From Reichenbachiella ulvae (GTDB lineage: Bacteria > Bacteroidota > Bacteroidia > Cytophagales > Cyclobacteriaceae), in assembly GCF_025833875.1 (NCBI RefSeq), contig NZ_JAOYOD010000001.1, forward strand, positions 2,046,001 through 2,110,000: a DNA stretch of 64,000 nt, written 5' to 3'. The position numbers were made by a program, and so were the translations under genes. Below are positions 55,984-64,000 of this stretch, in pieces (within the stretch, counting starts at the first letter, position 1; each line of letters starts with the position of its first letter). The notes under the pieces were generated by a model, which was given only the letters and a program-made list of their open reading frames with translations, had not been told where the DNA came from and did no database searches.

Positions 55984-56775
55984 TTAATCAATTAGATTCT
56001 TTAAGCTTATATTTCGAAACTCTACTTTCATAGGCGGTCCCACGTGCACTTGCATACCGATAAACCCTTTGGTTGATCGGTTTAGTGTATCCTTGTCTAG
56101 CACCTCGCTCATAAGCACGCCATTCACGTAGTGTTGCAATAGGTTGTCTTTGGCAAAAATTCTCAGCGTATTCCAATCATTATCTTTGATTAATGATTTC
56201 AAGGAATCTGGTGCCAAAACCTTAGACAACACTTGCCTGGTTTGCCAGCAATTTTTAGTCACATTAGAGCGCAAGTTTTGTGTTGAATCCGGCTTGTTCC
56301 AATTACCAATTTTCACTTTCTCACCCATGTATGCCAGGGTCGTTCTCTTCTTCTCTTCATAATTCTGACCTACATAGCGTTTCTTGCCATCTATATCACA
56401 TTGATAACCTTGCAAAGCGAAAGGCTTATCATTGAAATAATTACTTCGATAATTTACCCCGCTATTTCCTGACTCTGAAATCCGATATTCAAGCATCAAT
56501 TCAAAATCTTCTGGCTGACCTCCTTGCCAAATGACAAATGAATTGGCTTCCAGAATGGTCTCAGGGGTTACTTCACCTACGAGGTTTCCATTTTCAACAC
56601 GCCAATAGGTCGAGTCACCTTTCCATCCGTCCAAGGATCTGCCGTCAAATATTTTGACAAAACTACGCTGCCTCTGATCAAGCTCGGAGCTGGTGCATCC
56701 CAGCACCAGTCCCCATATCATCAGTAGTAGACTGCTATAGGCAGCACTGTTTATTACATTTTTATGCTTACCCAT
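55984..56775 (-). CDS. DUF1080 / 3-keto-disaccharide hydrolase-like lipoprotein
   Basis: The start is taken at the ATG 56775-56773 (MGKHKNVINSAAYSSLLLMI, lipobox LVLGC near residue 27), giving 263 residues; one codon upstream is TTG. The domain is a concanavalin-like beta-sandwich with the DUF1080 signatures KIFDGRSLDGWKGDSTYWRV, NGNLVGEVTPET, ELMLEYRISESGNSGVNYRS and, near the end, KGFIGMQVHVGPPMKVEFRN. Characterised members cleave 3-keto-glycosides, and the family recurs in sugar-degrading loci. Its start codon shares one base with the GH2 stop (TGATG), so it is translationally coupled to that enzyme. Confidence 0.88.
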   Translation of the reverse strand: MGKHKNVINSAAYSSLLLMIWGLVLGCTSSELDQRQRSFVKIFDGRSLDGWKGDSTYWRVENGNLVGEVTPETILEANSFVIWQGGQPEDFELMLEYRISESGNSGVNYRSNYFNDKPFALQGYQCDIDGKKRYVGQNYEEKKRTTLAYMGEKVKIGNWNKPDSTQNLRSNVTKNCWQTRQVLSKVLAPDSLKSLIKDNDWNTLRIFAKDNLLQHYVNGVLMSEVLDKDTLNRSTKGFIGMQVHVGPPMKVEFRNISLKNLID

Positions 56776-59234
56776 CAAAGCGACTTCAATTTGATACTTG
56801 CCGAGGCTAACCCTTGGCTAGACACCTTCACTAAAACCTCTCCTGGCTGGCCAGTACTTTGCAGAATCATCAAAGCTTTGCCATTAAAAACTTTTCGCTC
56901 ATTTAGCTTTGTAGAATTGAGGTCTAGTGGGTCTCCATTGTCTAGCCCAATGTTTTCGACCGGACCAGAGATTTCAAATTTGAGTTGATTACCCGCATTT
57001 GGTACGAAATTACCGTCTCCATCCAGAATATTTACTTCCAGATGCACACAACTCAATCCATCTGCCTTGAAGGCATTTTTGTCAGCTATCACTTCTACAC
57101 TGGCCGGAGCACCAGCAGTCTTCATTACTTTTTCACTGACCACCTTTCCGTTCGTTCTGGCTATTGCTCTCAATTCGCCAGGTTGATAAGTCACGTCCCA
57201 AGTCAGGTTTTGTTGTCCTTTGTTGGATTTCGCTCCGAGTGATTTCCCATTGAGATAAAGTTCTACTTCATCTGCATTCGAATAGGTCCACACCGGTATC
57301 ACTTTGCCTTCGAGTCCTGGCCATGTCCAATGCGGTAAAATATGAACCATGGGTTCGTCTGTCCATTGACTTTGGTAGTAGTAGTAATGGTCTTTGGGAA
57401 ATCCACACAAATCTATGATACCAAAATTAAAGAACCTGGCAGGCCATCCTTTGATCGCCTCACCTAAATAATCATACCCCGTCCAGCGAAACTCACCAGC
57501 TACATAAGCTAAGCTGTCTGTTCTTCTCCAGGAATCCCTGGCACTGATGCGAACACTAGAATTGTCGTAAGACGAGCTATAATATTTGTTAGTATAATCT
57601 GCAAATACTTCCGATTCAGTCAGGTTTGGAACGTGTATGCCTTGCTGCGGCGAGCGCATGTCGGTTTGGGTTTGATAATAACCTCTGGTCTGAAATGAGT
57701 GAGGGATCTCGGTAGCGATAAATTTTCTATTTGGATATACTGCTTTATCCTTTTCATAGAAAACAGACCCTCCCCCGCCATTGTAACCAGTCACGTCCAA
57801 AAGAGAAGAAAAACCAGTATCATTGGCGAGATGTATAAAGCAACATCCGGCTGTGACTGGACGCGTCGGATCCAATCGGTGCACTGTTTCCATGAGAGGC
57901 TTCAGTCGCTCCGGCCCTTCCGGATAGCACTGGTCTGGAATTTCGTTACCAACACTCCACATAAAAATACTTGGGTGATTGCGATCACGCACGATTATAT
58001 CCGTCAAATCCCGCTGAGACCACTCCTCAAAGTGCTCGTGATAGCCGTGAGTCACTTTCCCTCGATCTTTGTAATCTTCCCATGGCCATGAGGCAATCCA
58101 TTCATCAAATATCTCGTCCATGACCAGAAAGCCCATCGTATCTGCCATGTGATAAAACTCAGGTGAAAAAGGATTATGTGCGGTACGGATGGCATTGCAG
58201 CCCATGTCCTTCAAAATCTTCAATCTTCTATAAAGAACGTCATCAGGAACGGCAGCACCCACAGGACCACCATCGTGGTGGTTGTTTACACCCTTTACTT
58301 TTATATTTTCACCATTGAGCCAAAATCCGGTTTCAATCTCGAAACGAATATCGCGTACTCCAAATGGCGTTTCATACTCATCGATCACTTCTCCATTGGA
58401 TACAAGTTTAGTTAGGAGCAAATACATATTAGGATCGTCAAATGACCAACATGCCGGATTGGAGATTGTCATTTTCTGGTTGAGCGTAGATTGTCCGTTC
58501 GCATCTATGCTTTGATCATTTTGAATCTCAGCCACTTGCTCTCCTGCTCTATTCTGGATGATTGAAACGACTTGTATGTCCGCTTTATCGCCCGTTGTAT
58601 TTTCTACGACAGTCTCAATTTTGATGGTAGCACTTTTGTTAGAAATGTCTTCGGCTACTATGTATGTGCCATTTTGCGCCACAGCAATCTTGTTTTTTAC
58701 ATTAAGCCATACATTCCGATAGATTCCAGCTCCGGTGTACCACCTGCTATTCGGTTGGGCAGAGTTGTCTGCTTTGACCAGCAAAACGTTTTCTCCAACG
58801 ATTAAATAAAGTGTTAAATCATAGGTGAAACCAACATATCCGTTGGGTCTGGTTCCTAGTGATTGTCCATTGATCCAAACCTCACTGTTGCTCATGATCC
58901 CATCAAAGGTGACAGACACATTCTTTCCATCCCAGGATGAATCGTACGAAAAGGATTTGCGATAGTAGCCAATGCCTCCAGGATAAAAGCCTCCCTGACT
59001 TCCCGAAGGATTTTCCTGTTTTATTTCGCCTGCTATGCTCCAGTCATGAGGAATTTTTACTTCAGACCAATTCCTATCATCAAGCCCCCCATTTCCAACA
59101 CCTTCTTTTGCTTCAAGCGTAAACTCCCAACCCGCGTTAAAGCTAACTTTTCGGTCAGATTCGAATCTTTTAAAATCTGTTTTACAGCCACAAACTAAAA
59201 GTACCGCCATTAGTACTATCAATAATCTAATCAT
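56775..59234 (-). CDS. GH2 beta-galactosidase/glucuronidase-like lipoprotein
   Basis: The 819-residue lipoprotein has lipobox LVCGC (Cys17). It has the standard GH2 order: a sugar-binding jelly roll (about 28-180, FNAGWEFTL, IPHDWSIAGE, NSRWYTGAGIYRNVWL), an Ig-like domain (180-290), and a TIM barrel (295-600). The barrel has acid/base Glu431 in MWSVGNEIPDQC and nucleophile Glu509 in KFIATEIPHSF. Two C-terminal Ig-like domains of the DUF4982 and invasin-like type follow (about 650-819: EVELYLNGKSLGAKSNKG; AFKADGLSCVHLEVNILDGD). It differs from the GH2 at 30903 in domain make-up and probably in substrate. Its stop overlaps the start of the DUF1080 gene. The 277 bases upstream (59235-59511) hold no gene; they include an AT-rich promoter-like stretch and a CCCTTTGATTAAAGGG inverted repeat at 59292-59307. 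Confidence 0.91.
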   Translation of the reverse strand: MIRLLIVLMAVLLVCGCKTDFKRFESDRKVSFNAGWEFTLEAKEGVGNGGLDDRNWSEVKIPHDWSIAGEIKQENPSGSQGGFYPGGIGYYRKSFSYDSSWDGKNVSVTFDGIMSNSEVWINGQSLGTRPNGYVGFTYDLTLYLIVGENVLLVKADNSAQPNSRWYTGAGIYRNVWLNVKNKIAVAQNGTYIVAEDISNKSATIKIETVVENTTGDKADIQVVSIIQNRAGEQVAEIQNDQSIDANGQSTLNQKMTISNPACWSFDDPNMYLLLTKLVSNGEVIDEYETPFGVRDIRFEIETGFWLNGENIKVKGVNNHHDGGPVGAAVPDDVLYRRLKILKDMGCNAIRTAHNPFSPEFYHMADTMGFLVMDEIFDEWIASWPWEDYKDRGKVTHGYHEHFEEWSQRDLTDIIVRDRNHPSIFMWSVGNEIPDQCYPEGPERLKPLMETVHRLDPTRPVTAGCCFIHLANDTGFSSLLDVTGYNGGGGSVFYEKDKAVYPNRKFIATEIPHSFQTRGYYQTQTDMRSPQQGIHVPNLTESEVFADYTNKYYSSSYDNSSVRISARDSWRRTDSLAYVAGEFRWTGYDYLGEAIKGWPARFFNFGIIDLCGFPKDHYYYYQSQWTDEPMVHILPHWTWPGLEGKVIPVWTYSNADEVELYLNGKSLGAKSNKGQQNLTWDVTYQPGELRAIARTNGKVVSEKVMKTAGAPASVEVIADKNAFKADGLSCVHLEVNILDGDGNFVPNAGNQLKFEISGPVENIGLDNGDPLDLNSTKLNERKVFNGKALMILQSTGQPGEVLVKVSSQGLASASIKLKSL

Positions 59235-59463
59235 ATCAAAGTCTCAAAATAAATTTTGGAATAATTATCGCCATTTCATAGTAGCACCACTCCCTTTGAT
59301 TAAAGGGTATAAATACTCTAGCAATTTGACATCTTCAATTAGAAAAAAAATCCATATTTAATGCCATTCAGGCCATATTTCACAACTATATGAATTAACA
59401 GTCTACATATGGGCACCAGCTTCCGGATTAATTTCCTAGATACAGAATATAAACCTTCCATAA

Positions 59464-60834
59464 CTGATTGATTTGCTCCCTACCCTTCGAAGGGTAGAGA
59501 GCAAGATCTGATTATTCAACAATCAATTTCTGCTGGTACATAAGACCTTGATTATCGATGGCCTTGATTAGATACATTCCTCTGGTAAACAAAGTACCCT
59601 TAGATAACTCAATCTTGCCCTCTATGGAATCAGTTTGATAAAGCTCCAAACCTCCCAAAGTATAAATCGCCAAAGTTTCAATGGAATTACCGTCAAGGGT
59701 AATAGTAAACTTATCCTTCGCAGGATTCGGGTAAATTTGGAGATACTGGCTCTTCGGTTTTGAAGCAGCACTTTCATTATCCGATCTCATGCGGGCACCA
59801 CCCGACGGGATATACGTAATCTCCAGCTTAGCTGAAGGAACACTACTTTCTTTGGAGGCAAAGGCTGCATCATTTCCTCCTGATTGAGTCAATATTAGAC
59901 TTAATTCTCCACCACCGCTGATGGATGATTCATCCAATGCCCAAGTGTAGGTCGAGCCCACATTGTAGGTCGTATTGATCGACCCCAGCTGTCCAGAAGA
60001 AGACGGTGCATTGCTGGTCGATAGATTATCCTCTGTCCAATTGCTGGAATTGCCTTTGGCTACTGTGATCAATCCACTGCCCCCATCGCTATCGCATGTC
60101 AGCTTTAGCTGGGCATCTGTAATCGTACCATTGATCGATGAAAGATCGAACTGCAGATAACCTACCCTATTTCCACTTTCGATTCGAATCAGTGTATTGT
60201 TATGCCTAGTACTGCCCTGTAGATAAGCATCTTCTGTAGGCGAAAGCGTAGTAGTAACCGGATCAGGAGTGACTGAGCCTTCCACGATGTTTAGCTCGTT
60301 GATACTCACCCAGTTGCTGGAATAGCCAGTCGCGCCGGTCACTGTCAGTTTCACATATCGGCCGCTGGTAGAGGCAAAGCTATGCTCGATAGGATGTGAT
60401 GCGGCTGTACCGGACTGATTCACCACCTCTACAAAGCCACTGTTTGGATTGTCTGATATGCTGATCGTATAGTGATAGGATCGGTTCTGGTAGGTGTGCA
60501 CCTGTGTACCCACTATGTTCTTTGATTCTCCATAGTCGATTACTACTGATTTAGGATACACCTGCGCACTCCAGCGATGGTCATCGTCGGTCAAGCCGTC
60601 CAATAGATTTTCTGCCACATTGGGAGCCTGCGCTCCGTCTGCGGATTCGATCTCAGGGTAGGAAACTGACTTGACATAACATTTTTTGACCGTGCCTGGG
60701 ATTGGATCTCCAAACGTGGCATTGCTGCAAGTCACATCGCTGGTTTGGTTATAGAGGTAATTGAATTGGCCAATGGCACCATAGGCTATGTCAATGGTAC
60801 CTGTTACATTTACCATATCCCCTTCGTCAGCGGC
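59464..60834. repeat. Long direct repeat, copy 1 (C-terminal modules plus downstream hairpin)
   Basis: These 1371 bases recur at 62577-63947, exactly 3113 bases further on, with only five differences that I could find (for example 59826-region bases unchanged, one Lys/Thr and one Ser/Gly change, three silent changes). The repeat covers the post-stop hairpin, the T9SS tail, the CBM96-like domain, the F5/8 type C domain and the ANEGD-type linker. Similarity falls abruptly at both borders. There is no transposase or terminal inverted repeat, so gene duplication with recent gene conversion is the likely cause. Confidence 0.93.
59475..59502 (-). terminator. Hairpin after the PL24 lyase gene
   Basis: A 13-base-pair stem with one C-A mismatch is centred on TTCGAA, including the perfect 18-base palindrome CTACCCTTCGAAGGGTAG (59480-59497). 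It starts 9 bases past the stop codon of the minus-strand lyase gene. No clear T-run follows, so it may act as an mRNA stabiliser or a weak terminator. The same hairpin stands at 62588-62615. Confidence 0.6.
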
Positions 60835-62358
60835 GAAGGTGAAACCGGCTGGTGGGGTGTCATTGTTTCCAGCCAAACCCAAATCAAATACTTGTAAATA
60901 AGTGGTTCGCTTGTCGCCAGATCCTCCCGCTTGTTTTAAATAATAATATAATTTCCCTTCTTTTACATAAACTACACCTTTATCAAAAGTAGGCCCTGAA
61001 TTGTGTTGGTAGATTTCAACGAAATTACTTTCACCTCCTTCAGTTTTTACAATGTTTACACGCCCATTTTTTAGGCCAATCACATAAACATCGTTTCCAG
61101 CATTATATACTTCGCCTCCTGCATCATATTCTACAGTTGTAAATTGTGAATTTCCAGCTTTTCGATAGGTATGCAACCTTTTGGTTACATTATATTGATC
61201 ATCTCGAACCATACTTACAAAGTGCTCATCTCCAGCATCAGTCACCGTAAAGTCAAATCCGCTAACAATGAAGACTTTGTCTTTTTGTGTGGTTTGTACA
61301 AAGTCCCCTGGCTCGGCTATTTTAATGAGCTCTGCATCTGCCAACGGAGATGAAAAGTTGGTGCCTTGAAAGTCTTTCCACTGGGTTTTTCCTTCAGGAT
61401 CATCAGAATAAGCATAATAAATACCATTTTGATATAAATATTTATCGTTTCTGATACTGGAGCGTTTTTGAAATCCAATACGGATCTTACCATTGACGTA
61501 CTTGTAATCTCCATAAAGCCCCCAATTATCAGCACTTCCATGACTAGAGGCTTGCATTCTGTTAAAATCAGTATATCCTTCCCACTTAGTTCCGTCAAAC
61601 CTAGCCAGCATAAATTTTCCATTTCTGGAATATCCAAATCTGGTTTTCATAAAAAGGTCTCCCTCGTCGTTCGTAAAGAAGGCAGGATAGGTCAATAGCT
61701 TGGTAGTATTCACATCATCAATACCTACAAATTCTAAATGTTTATAATTTCCGGCCGGTGAGTTGACAAAACGCTCAATTGTAAATTGGTTGTCAGGTAC
61801 CGTAGCTGCTCCATCTTCAGAAAAGGAGTATCTCAGATAATCTTCAGTACCAATATTGTCTCTGATAATATTTCCGTTTCGGTGCAAATCATAAACCATG
61901 TGAATGGTTTCGTCCTTTGGACAAATGCCTATACCGATCGTATTGTGTGTTTCTCCTATCCACCATTGCCCATCAAACCCTGTATGTCTGTGTGGAAATT
62001 CGATGGTTTTTAAAACACCTGTCTTCGTATTGTACCGGCTCAGCATCACATGGCGATCATTTTTACCACCCCTGTACCATGTCATAAAGACAAAGTTCTT
62101 ATACGTTTTGATACAGTCTCCATGAGGAGTCAGTGCATTACCGTAAACAAAATCGTATCCATTAGGATTATTTGCGGTATGGTTGATAGAAACTTGATTT
62201 CCATCAAAAAACATAACATCATCTGAGATTTTCACCTCTGTTTCCAGAAATACCTGTGCAAATACGCGCTGAGATAATACAGCGAGCAACGCAAATACCA
62301 GCGTAATTTTTGATAAAGTTTTCCCATGTAAGAGAAATGTATTTTTAAAATATTTCAT
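59512..62358 (-). CDS. Multi-domain PL24-type ulvan lyase with F5/8C, CBM96-like and T9SS modules
   Basis: The 948-residue secreted enzyme has a signal peptide to about 35. The PL24 beta-propeller (36-500) has His138 in GETHNT, His159 in MVYDLH (21 apart), Tyr224 in LTYPAFF and Arg240 in MKTRFG (16 apart), the same catalytic geometry as the lyase at 7103-8770. Next come a linker domain (about 510-585, FAADEGDMVNVTGTIDIAYG) and an F5/8 type C domain (585-705, APNVAENLLDGLTDDDHRWS, SSNWVSINELNIVEG). A CBM96/DNRLRE-like domain follows (710-850, TLSPTEDAYLQGSTRHNNT, SAKLEITYIPSG), and the T9SS sorting tail is at 870-948 (LQIYPNPAKDKFTITLDG). This is the best candidate for the first, extracellular cut of ulvan, with two modules to hold the polymer. 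It precedes the GH2 gene by 277 bases. Confidence 0.9.
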   Translation of the reverse strand: MKYFKNTFLLHGKTLSKITLVFALLAVLSQRVFAQVFLETEVKISDDVMFFDGNQVSINHTANNPNGYDFVYGNALTPHGDCIKTYKNFVFMTWYRGGKNDRHVMLSRYNTKTGVLKTIEFPHRHTGFDGQWWIGETHNTIGIGICPKDETIHMVYDLHRNGNIIRDNIGTEDYLRYSFSEDGAATVPDNQFTIERFVNSPAGNYKHLEFVGIDDVNTTKLLTYPAFFTNDEGDLFMKTRFGYSRNGKFMLARFDGTKWEGYTDFNRMQASSHGSADNWGLYGDYKYVNGKIRIGFQKRSSIRNDKYLYQNGIYYAYSDDPEGKTQWKDFQGTNFSSPLADAELIKIAEPGDFVQTTQKDKVFIVSGFDFTVTDAGDEHFVSMVRDDQYNVTKRLHTYRKAGNSQFTTVEYDAGGEVYNAGNDVYVIGLKNGRVNIVKTEGGESNFVEIYQHNSGPTFDKGVVYVKEGKLYYYLKQAGGSGDKRTTYLQVFDLGLAGNNDTPPAGFTFAADEGDMVNVTGTIDIAYGAIGQFNYLYNQTSDVTCSNATFGDPIPGTVKKCYVKSVSYPEIESADGAQAPNVAENLLDGLTDDDHRWSAQVYPKSVVIDYGESKNIVGTQVHTYQNRSYHYTISISDNPNSGFVEVVNQSGTAASHPIEHSFASTSGRYVKLTVTGATGYSSNWVSINELNIVEGSVTPDPVTTTLSPTEDAYLQGSTRHNNTLIRIESGNRVGYLQFDLSSINGTITDAQLKLTCDSDGGSGLITVAKGNSSNWTEDNLSTSNAPSSSGQLGSINTTYNVGSTYTWALDESSISGGGELSLILTQSGGNDAAFASKESSVPSAKLEITYIPSGGARMRSDNESAASKPKSQYLQIYPNPAKDKFTITLDGNSIETLAIYTLGGLELYQTDSIEGKIELSKGTLFTRGMYLIKAIDNQGLMYQQKLIVE

Positions 62359-62576
62359 GTAATTTCTATTTTTTTAGTCTTCCATATTTACCCGCATTAG
62401 CCTTGGAAAAACTTTGGTAAGTACACACCAATTGGGATAAATTGTAACCACGAGAAAAAATCGCTATCGGTACTGCACTCTCACCATTCACAGTAAGATA
62501 AAACCAACTAAACCTCCGATTTCATCGTGGTATATGCCCTAAGTTTTATTGCATGATTTGGGGTTAAAATCCATAG

Positions 62577-63947
62577 CTGATTGATTTGCTCCCTACCCTT
62601 CGAAGGGTAGAGAGCAAGATCTGATTATTCAACAATCAATTTCTGCTGGTACATAAGACCTTGATTATCGATGGCCTTGATTAGATACATTCCTCTGGTA
62701 AACAAAGTACCCTTAGATAACTCAATCTTGCCCTCTATGGAATCAGTTTGATAAAGCTCCAAACCTCCCAAAGTATAAATCGCCAAAGTTTCAATGGAAT
62801 TACCGTCAAGGGTAATAGTAAACTTGTCCTTCGCAGGATTCGGGTAAATTTGGAGATACTGGCCCTTCGGTTTTGAAGCAGCACTTTCATTATCCGATCT
62901 CATGCGGGCACCACCCGACGGGATATACGTAATCTCCAGCTTAGCTGAAGGAACACTACTTTCTTTGGAGGCAAAGGCTGCATCATTTCCTCCTGATTGA
63001 GTCAATATTAGACTTAATTCTCCACCACCGCTGATGGATGATTCATCCAATGCCCAAGTGTAGGTCGAGCCCACATTGTAGGTCGTATTGATCGACCCCA
63101 GCTGTCCAGAAGAAGACGGTGCATTGCTGGTCGATAGATTATCCTCTGTCCAATTGCTGGAATTGCCTTTGGCTACTGTGATCAATCCACTGCCCCCATC
63201 GCTATCGCATGTCAGCTTTAGCTGGGCATCTGTAATCGTACCATTGATCGATGAAAGATCGAACTGCAGATAACCTACCCTATTTCCACTTTCGATTCGA
63301 ATCAGTGTATTGTTATGCCTAGTACTGCCCTGTAGATAAGCATCTTCTGTAGGCGAAAGCGTAGTAGTAACCGGATCAGGAGTGACTGAGCCTTCCACGA
63401 TGTTTAGCTCGTTGATACTCACCCAGTTGCTGGAATAGCCAGTCGCGCCGGTCACTGTCAGTTTCACATATCGGCCGCTGGTAGAGGCAAAGCTATGCTC
63501 GATAGGATGTGATGCGGCTTTACCGGACTGATTCACCACCTCTACAAAGCCACTGTTTGGATTGTCTGATATGCTGATCGTATAGTGATAGGATCGGTTC
63601 TGGTAGGTGTGCACCTGTGTACCCACTATGTTCTTTGATTCTCCATAGTCGATTACTACTGATTTAGGATACACCTGCGCACTCCAGCGATGGTCATCGT
63701 CGGTCAAGCCGTCCAATAGATTTTCTGCCACATTGGGAGCCTGCGCTCCGTCTGCGGATTCGATCTCAGGGTAGGAAACTGACTTGACATAACATTTTTT
63801 GACCGTGCCTGGGATTGGATCTCCAAACGTGGCATTGCTACAAGTCACATCGCTGGTTTGGTTGTAGAGGTAATTGAATTGGCCAATGGCACCATAGGCT
63901 ATGTCAATGGTACCTGTTACATTTACCATATCCCCTTCGTCAGCGGC
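62577..63947. repeat. Long direct repeat, copy 2
   Basis: This is the partner of 59464-60834. It holds the hairpin and the C-terminal modules of the next lyase gene. Beyond 63947 the coding sequence stays homologous at protein level (PPAGF-ADEGD in both) but diverges strongly in nucleotides, so the near-identity is confined to this block. Confidence 0.93.
62588..62615 (-). terminator. Hairpin after the second lyase gene
   Basis: This is a base-for-base copy of the stem-loop at 59475-59502, 10 bases past the stop of the gene at 62625-64000. The next gene starts 229 bases further on; those bases (62359-62587) hold no gene. This arrangement makes separate transcripts for the two lyases likely, if the hairpin terminates. 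Confidence 0.55.
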
Positions 63948-64000
63948 ATAAGAGAAGCCCGCGGGTGGAGCGTCATTTTCGTCCAGACCTAAGTCAATTA
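62625..64000 (-). CDS. C-terminal part of a second multi-domain lyase-type protein (cut by window end)
   Basis: The frame stays open to the window edge and enters as IDLGLDENDAPPAGFSYAADE, so the internal Met at 63929 is not the start. What is visible is about 458 residues: the end of the catalytic region (the DLGL that closes the propeller in the neighbour), then linker, F5/8 type C, CBM96-like and T9SS sorting modules. The last 434 residues differ from those of 59512-62358 at only two positions (Lys for Thr in NQSGKAASHP; Gly for Ser in SKPKGQYLQ). A PL24-type propeller upstream is the natural expectation, but the catalytic part is outside the window, so another catalytic domain on the same chassis is possible. 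Confidence 0.85.
   Translation of the reverse strand, partial: IDLGLDENDAPPAGFSYAADEGDMVNVTGTIDIAYGAIGQFNYLYNQTSDVTCSNATFGDPIPGTVKKCYVKSVSYPEIESADGAQAPNVAENLLDGLTDDDHRWSAQVYPKSVVIDYGESKNIVGTQVHTYQNRSYHYTISISDNPNSGFVEVVNQSGKAASHPIEHSFASTSGRYVKLTVTGATGYSSNWVSINELNIVEGSVTPDPVTTTLSPTEDAYLQGSTRHNNTLIRIESGNRVGYLQFDLSSINGTITDAQLKLTCDSDGGSGLITVAKGNSSNWTEDNLSTSNAPSSSGQLGSINTTYNVGSTYTWALDESSISGGGELSLILTQSGGNDAAFASKESSVPSAKLEITYIPSGGARMRSDNESAASKPKGQYLQIYPNPAKDKFTITLDGNSIETLAIYTLGGLELYQTDSIEGKIELSKGTLFTRGMYLIKAIDNQGLMYQQKLIVE

Noticed and set aside
62625..63929. A complete 434-residue gene beginning at the Met at 63929
   Set aside because: That Met is internal: the frame runs open to the window end and the upstream residues match the neighbouring lyase, so the gene is a partial larger protein.
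59464..63947. Insertion sequence or composite transposon suggested by the long direct repeats
   Set aside because: There is no transposase, no terminal inverted repeats and no target duplication; the repeat is coding for protein modules.
1..64000. CRISPR array, tRNA or rRNA genes
   Set aside because: No regularly spaced short repeats and no cloverleaf or rRNA-like stretches were seen; all large intergenic regions were read.

Overview
The window comes from a marine, aerobic-type member of the Bacteroidota, most likely near Cytophagales/Flammeovirgaceae. This rests on moderate-to-low GC, type IX secretion (T9SS) C-terminal tails, many short-lipobox lipoproteins, TonB-plug/carboxypeptidase-like domains, AraC regulators and A-rich start regions without clear Shine-Dalgarno sites. 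The genus cannot be named from the sequence alone.

Almost the whole window is one very large carbohydrate-utilisation locus aimed at a sulfated, rhamnose- and uronate-rich polysaccharide. The best candidate is ulvan from green algae. The strongest argument is the lyase set. Three beta-propeller proteins carry the His/His/Tyr/Arg spacing of ulvan lyase families PL24 (7103-8770 and 59512-62358) and PL25 (22943-24310). A fourth, cut by the window edge (62625-64000), shares the same C-terminal modules. Around them lie six S1 sulfatase modules, one of them fused to a GH78 rhamnosidase, three further GH78 genes, three GH78-like six-hairpin proteins, two GH106 rhamnosidases, two GH2 enzymes, one GH43, and DUF1961 and DUF1080 (3-keto-disaccharide hydrolase-like) proteins.

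Layout. 1-3182: L-rhamnose catabolism edge (partial rhamnulose-1-phosphate aldolase/dehydrogenase, fructose-1,6-bisphosphatase, AraC regulator). 3266-3296: a strong intrinsic terminator closing the minus-strand array. 3367-12400: an unassigned toroid-type protein, sulfatase, PL24 and sulfatase-GH78 fusion. 12578-13293: a decayed MORN-like gene. 13353-26663: lactonase-like propeller, two GH78 genes (one frameshifted), sulfatase, DUF1961, PL25, six-hairpin GH78-like. 27020-37117: two sulfatases, GH43, GH2, GH106. 37128-37338: an inverted pair of hairpin repeats. 37348-50447: GH78, a tandem pair of GH78-like genes, GH106, sulfatase. 50458-53930: RhaT-type transporter, sugar isomerase and a second AraC regulator, divergently transcribed. 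53969-59234: exported enolase-superfamily protein, stand-alone TonB plug-domain protein, DUF1080 lipoprotein, GH2. 59512-64000: two PL24-type lyase genes whose C-terminal modules are almost identical.

Inferred pathway: secreted lyases cut the chain. Cell-surface and periplasmic sulfatases, GH78/GH106, GH43 and GH2 then trim the oligosaccharides. RhaT takes up rhamnose, the isomerase and aldolase/dehydrogenase feed central metabolism, and fructose-1,6-bisphosphatase supports gluconeogenesis from triose phosphate. The two related AraC proteins near the ends of the array are plausible rhamnose or oligosaccharide sensors. No SusC/SusD pair, GH105/GH88 or formylglycine-generating enzyme is visible, so parts of the system must lie outside the window or be replaced by unassigned genes here.
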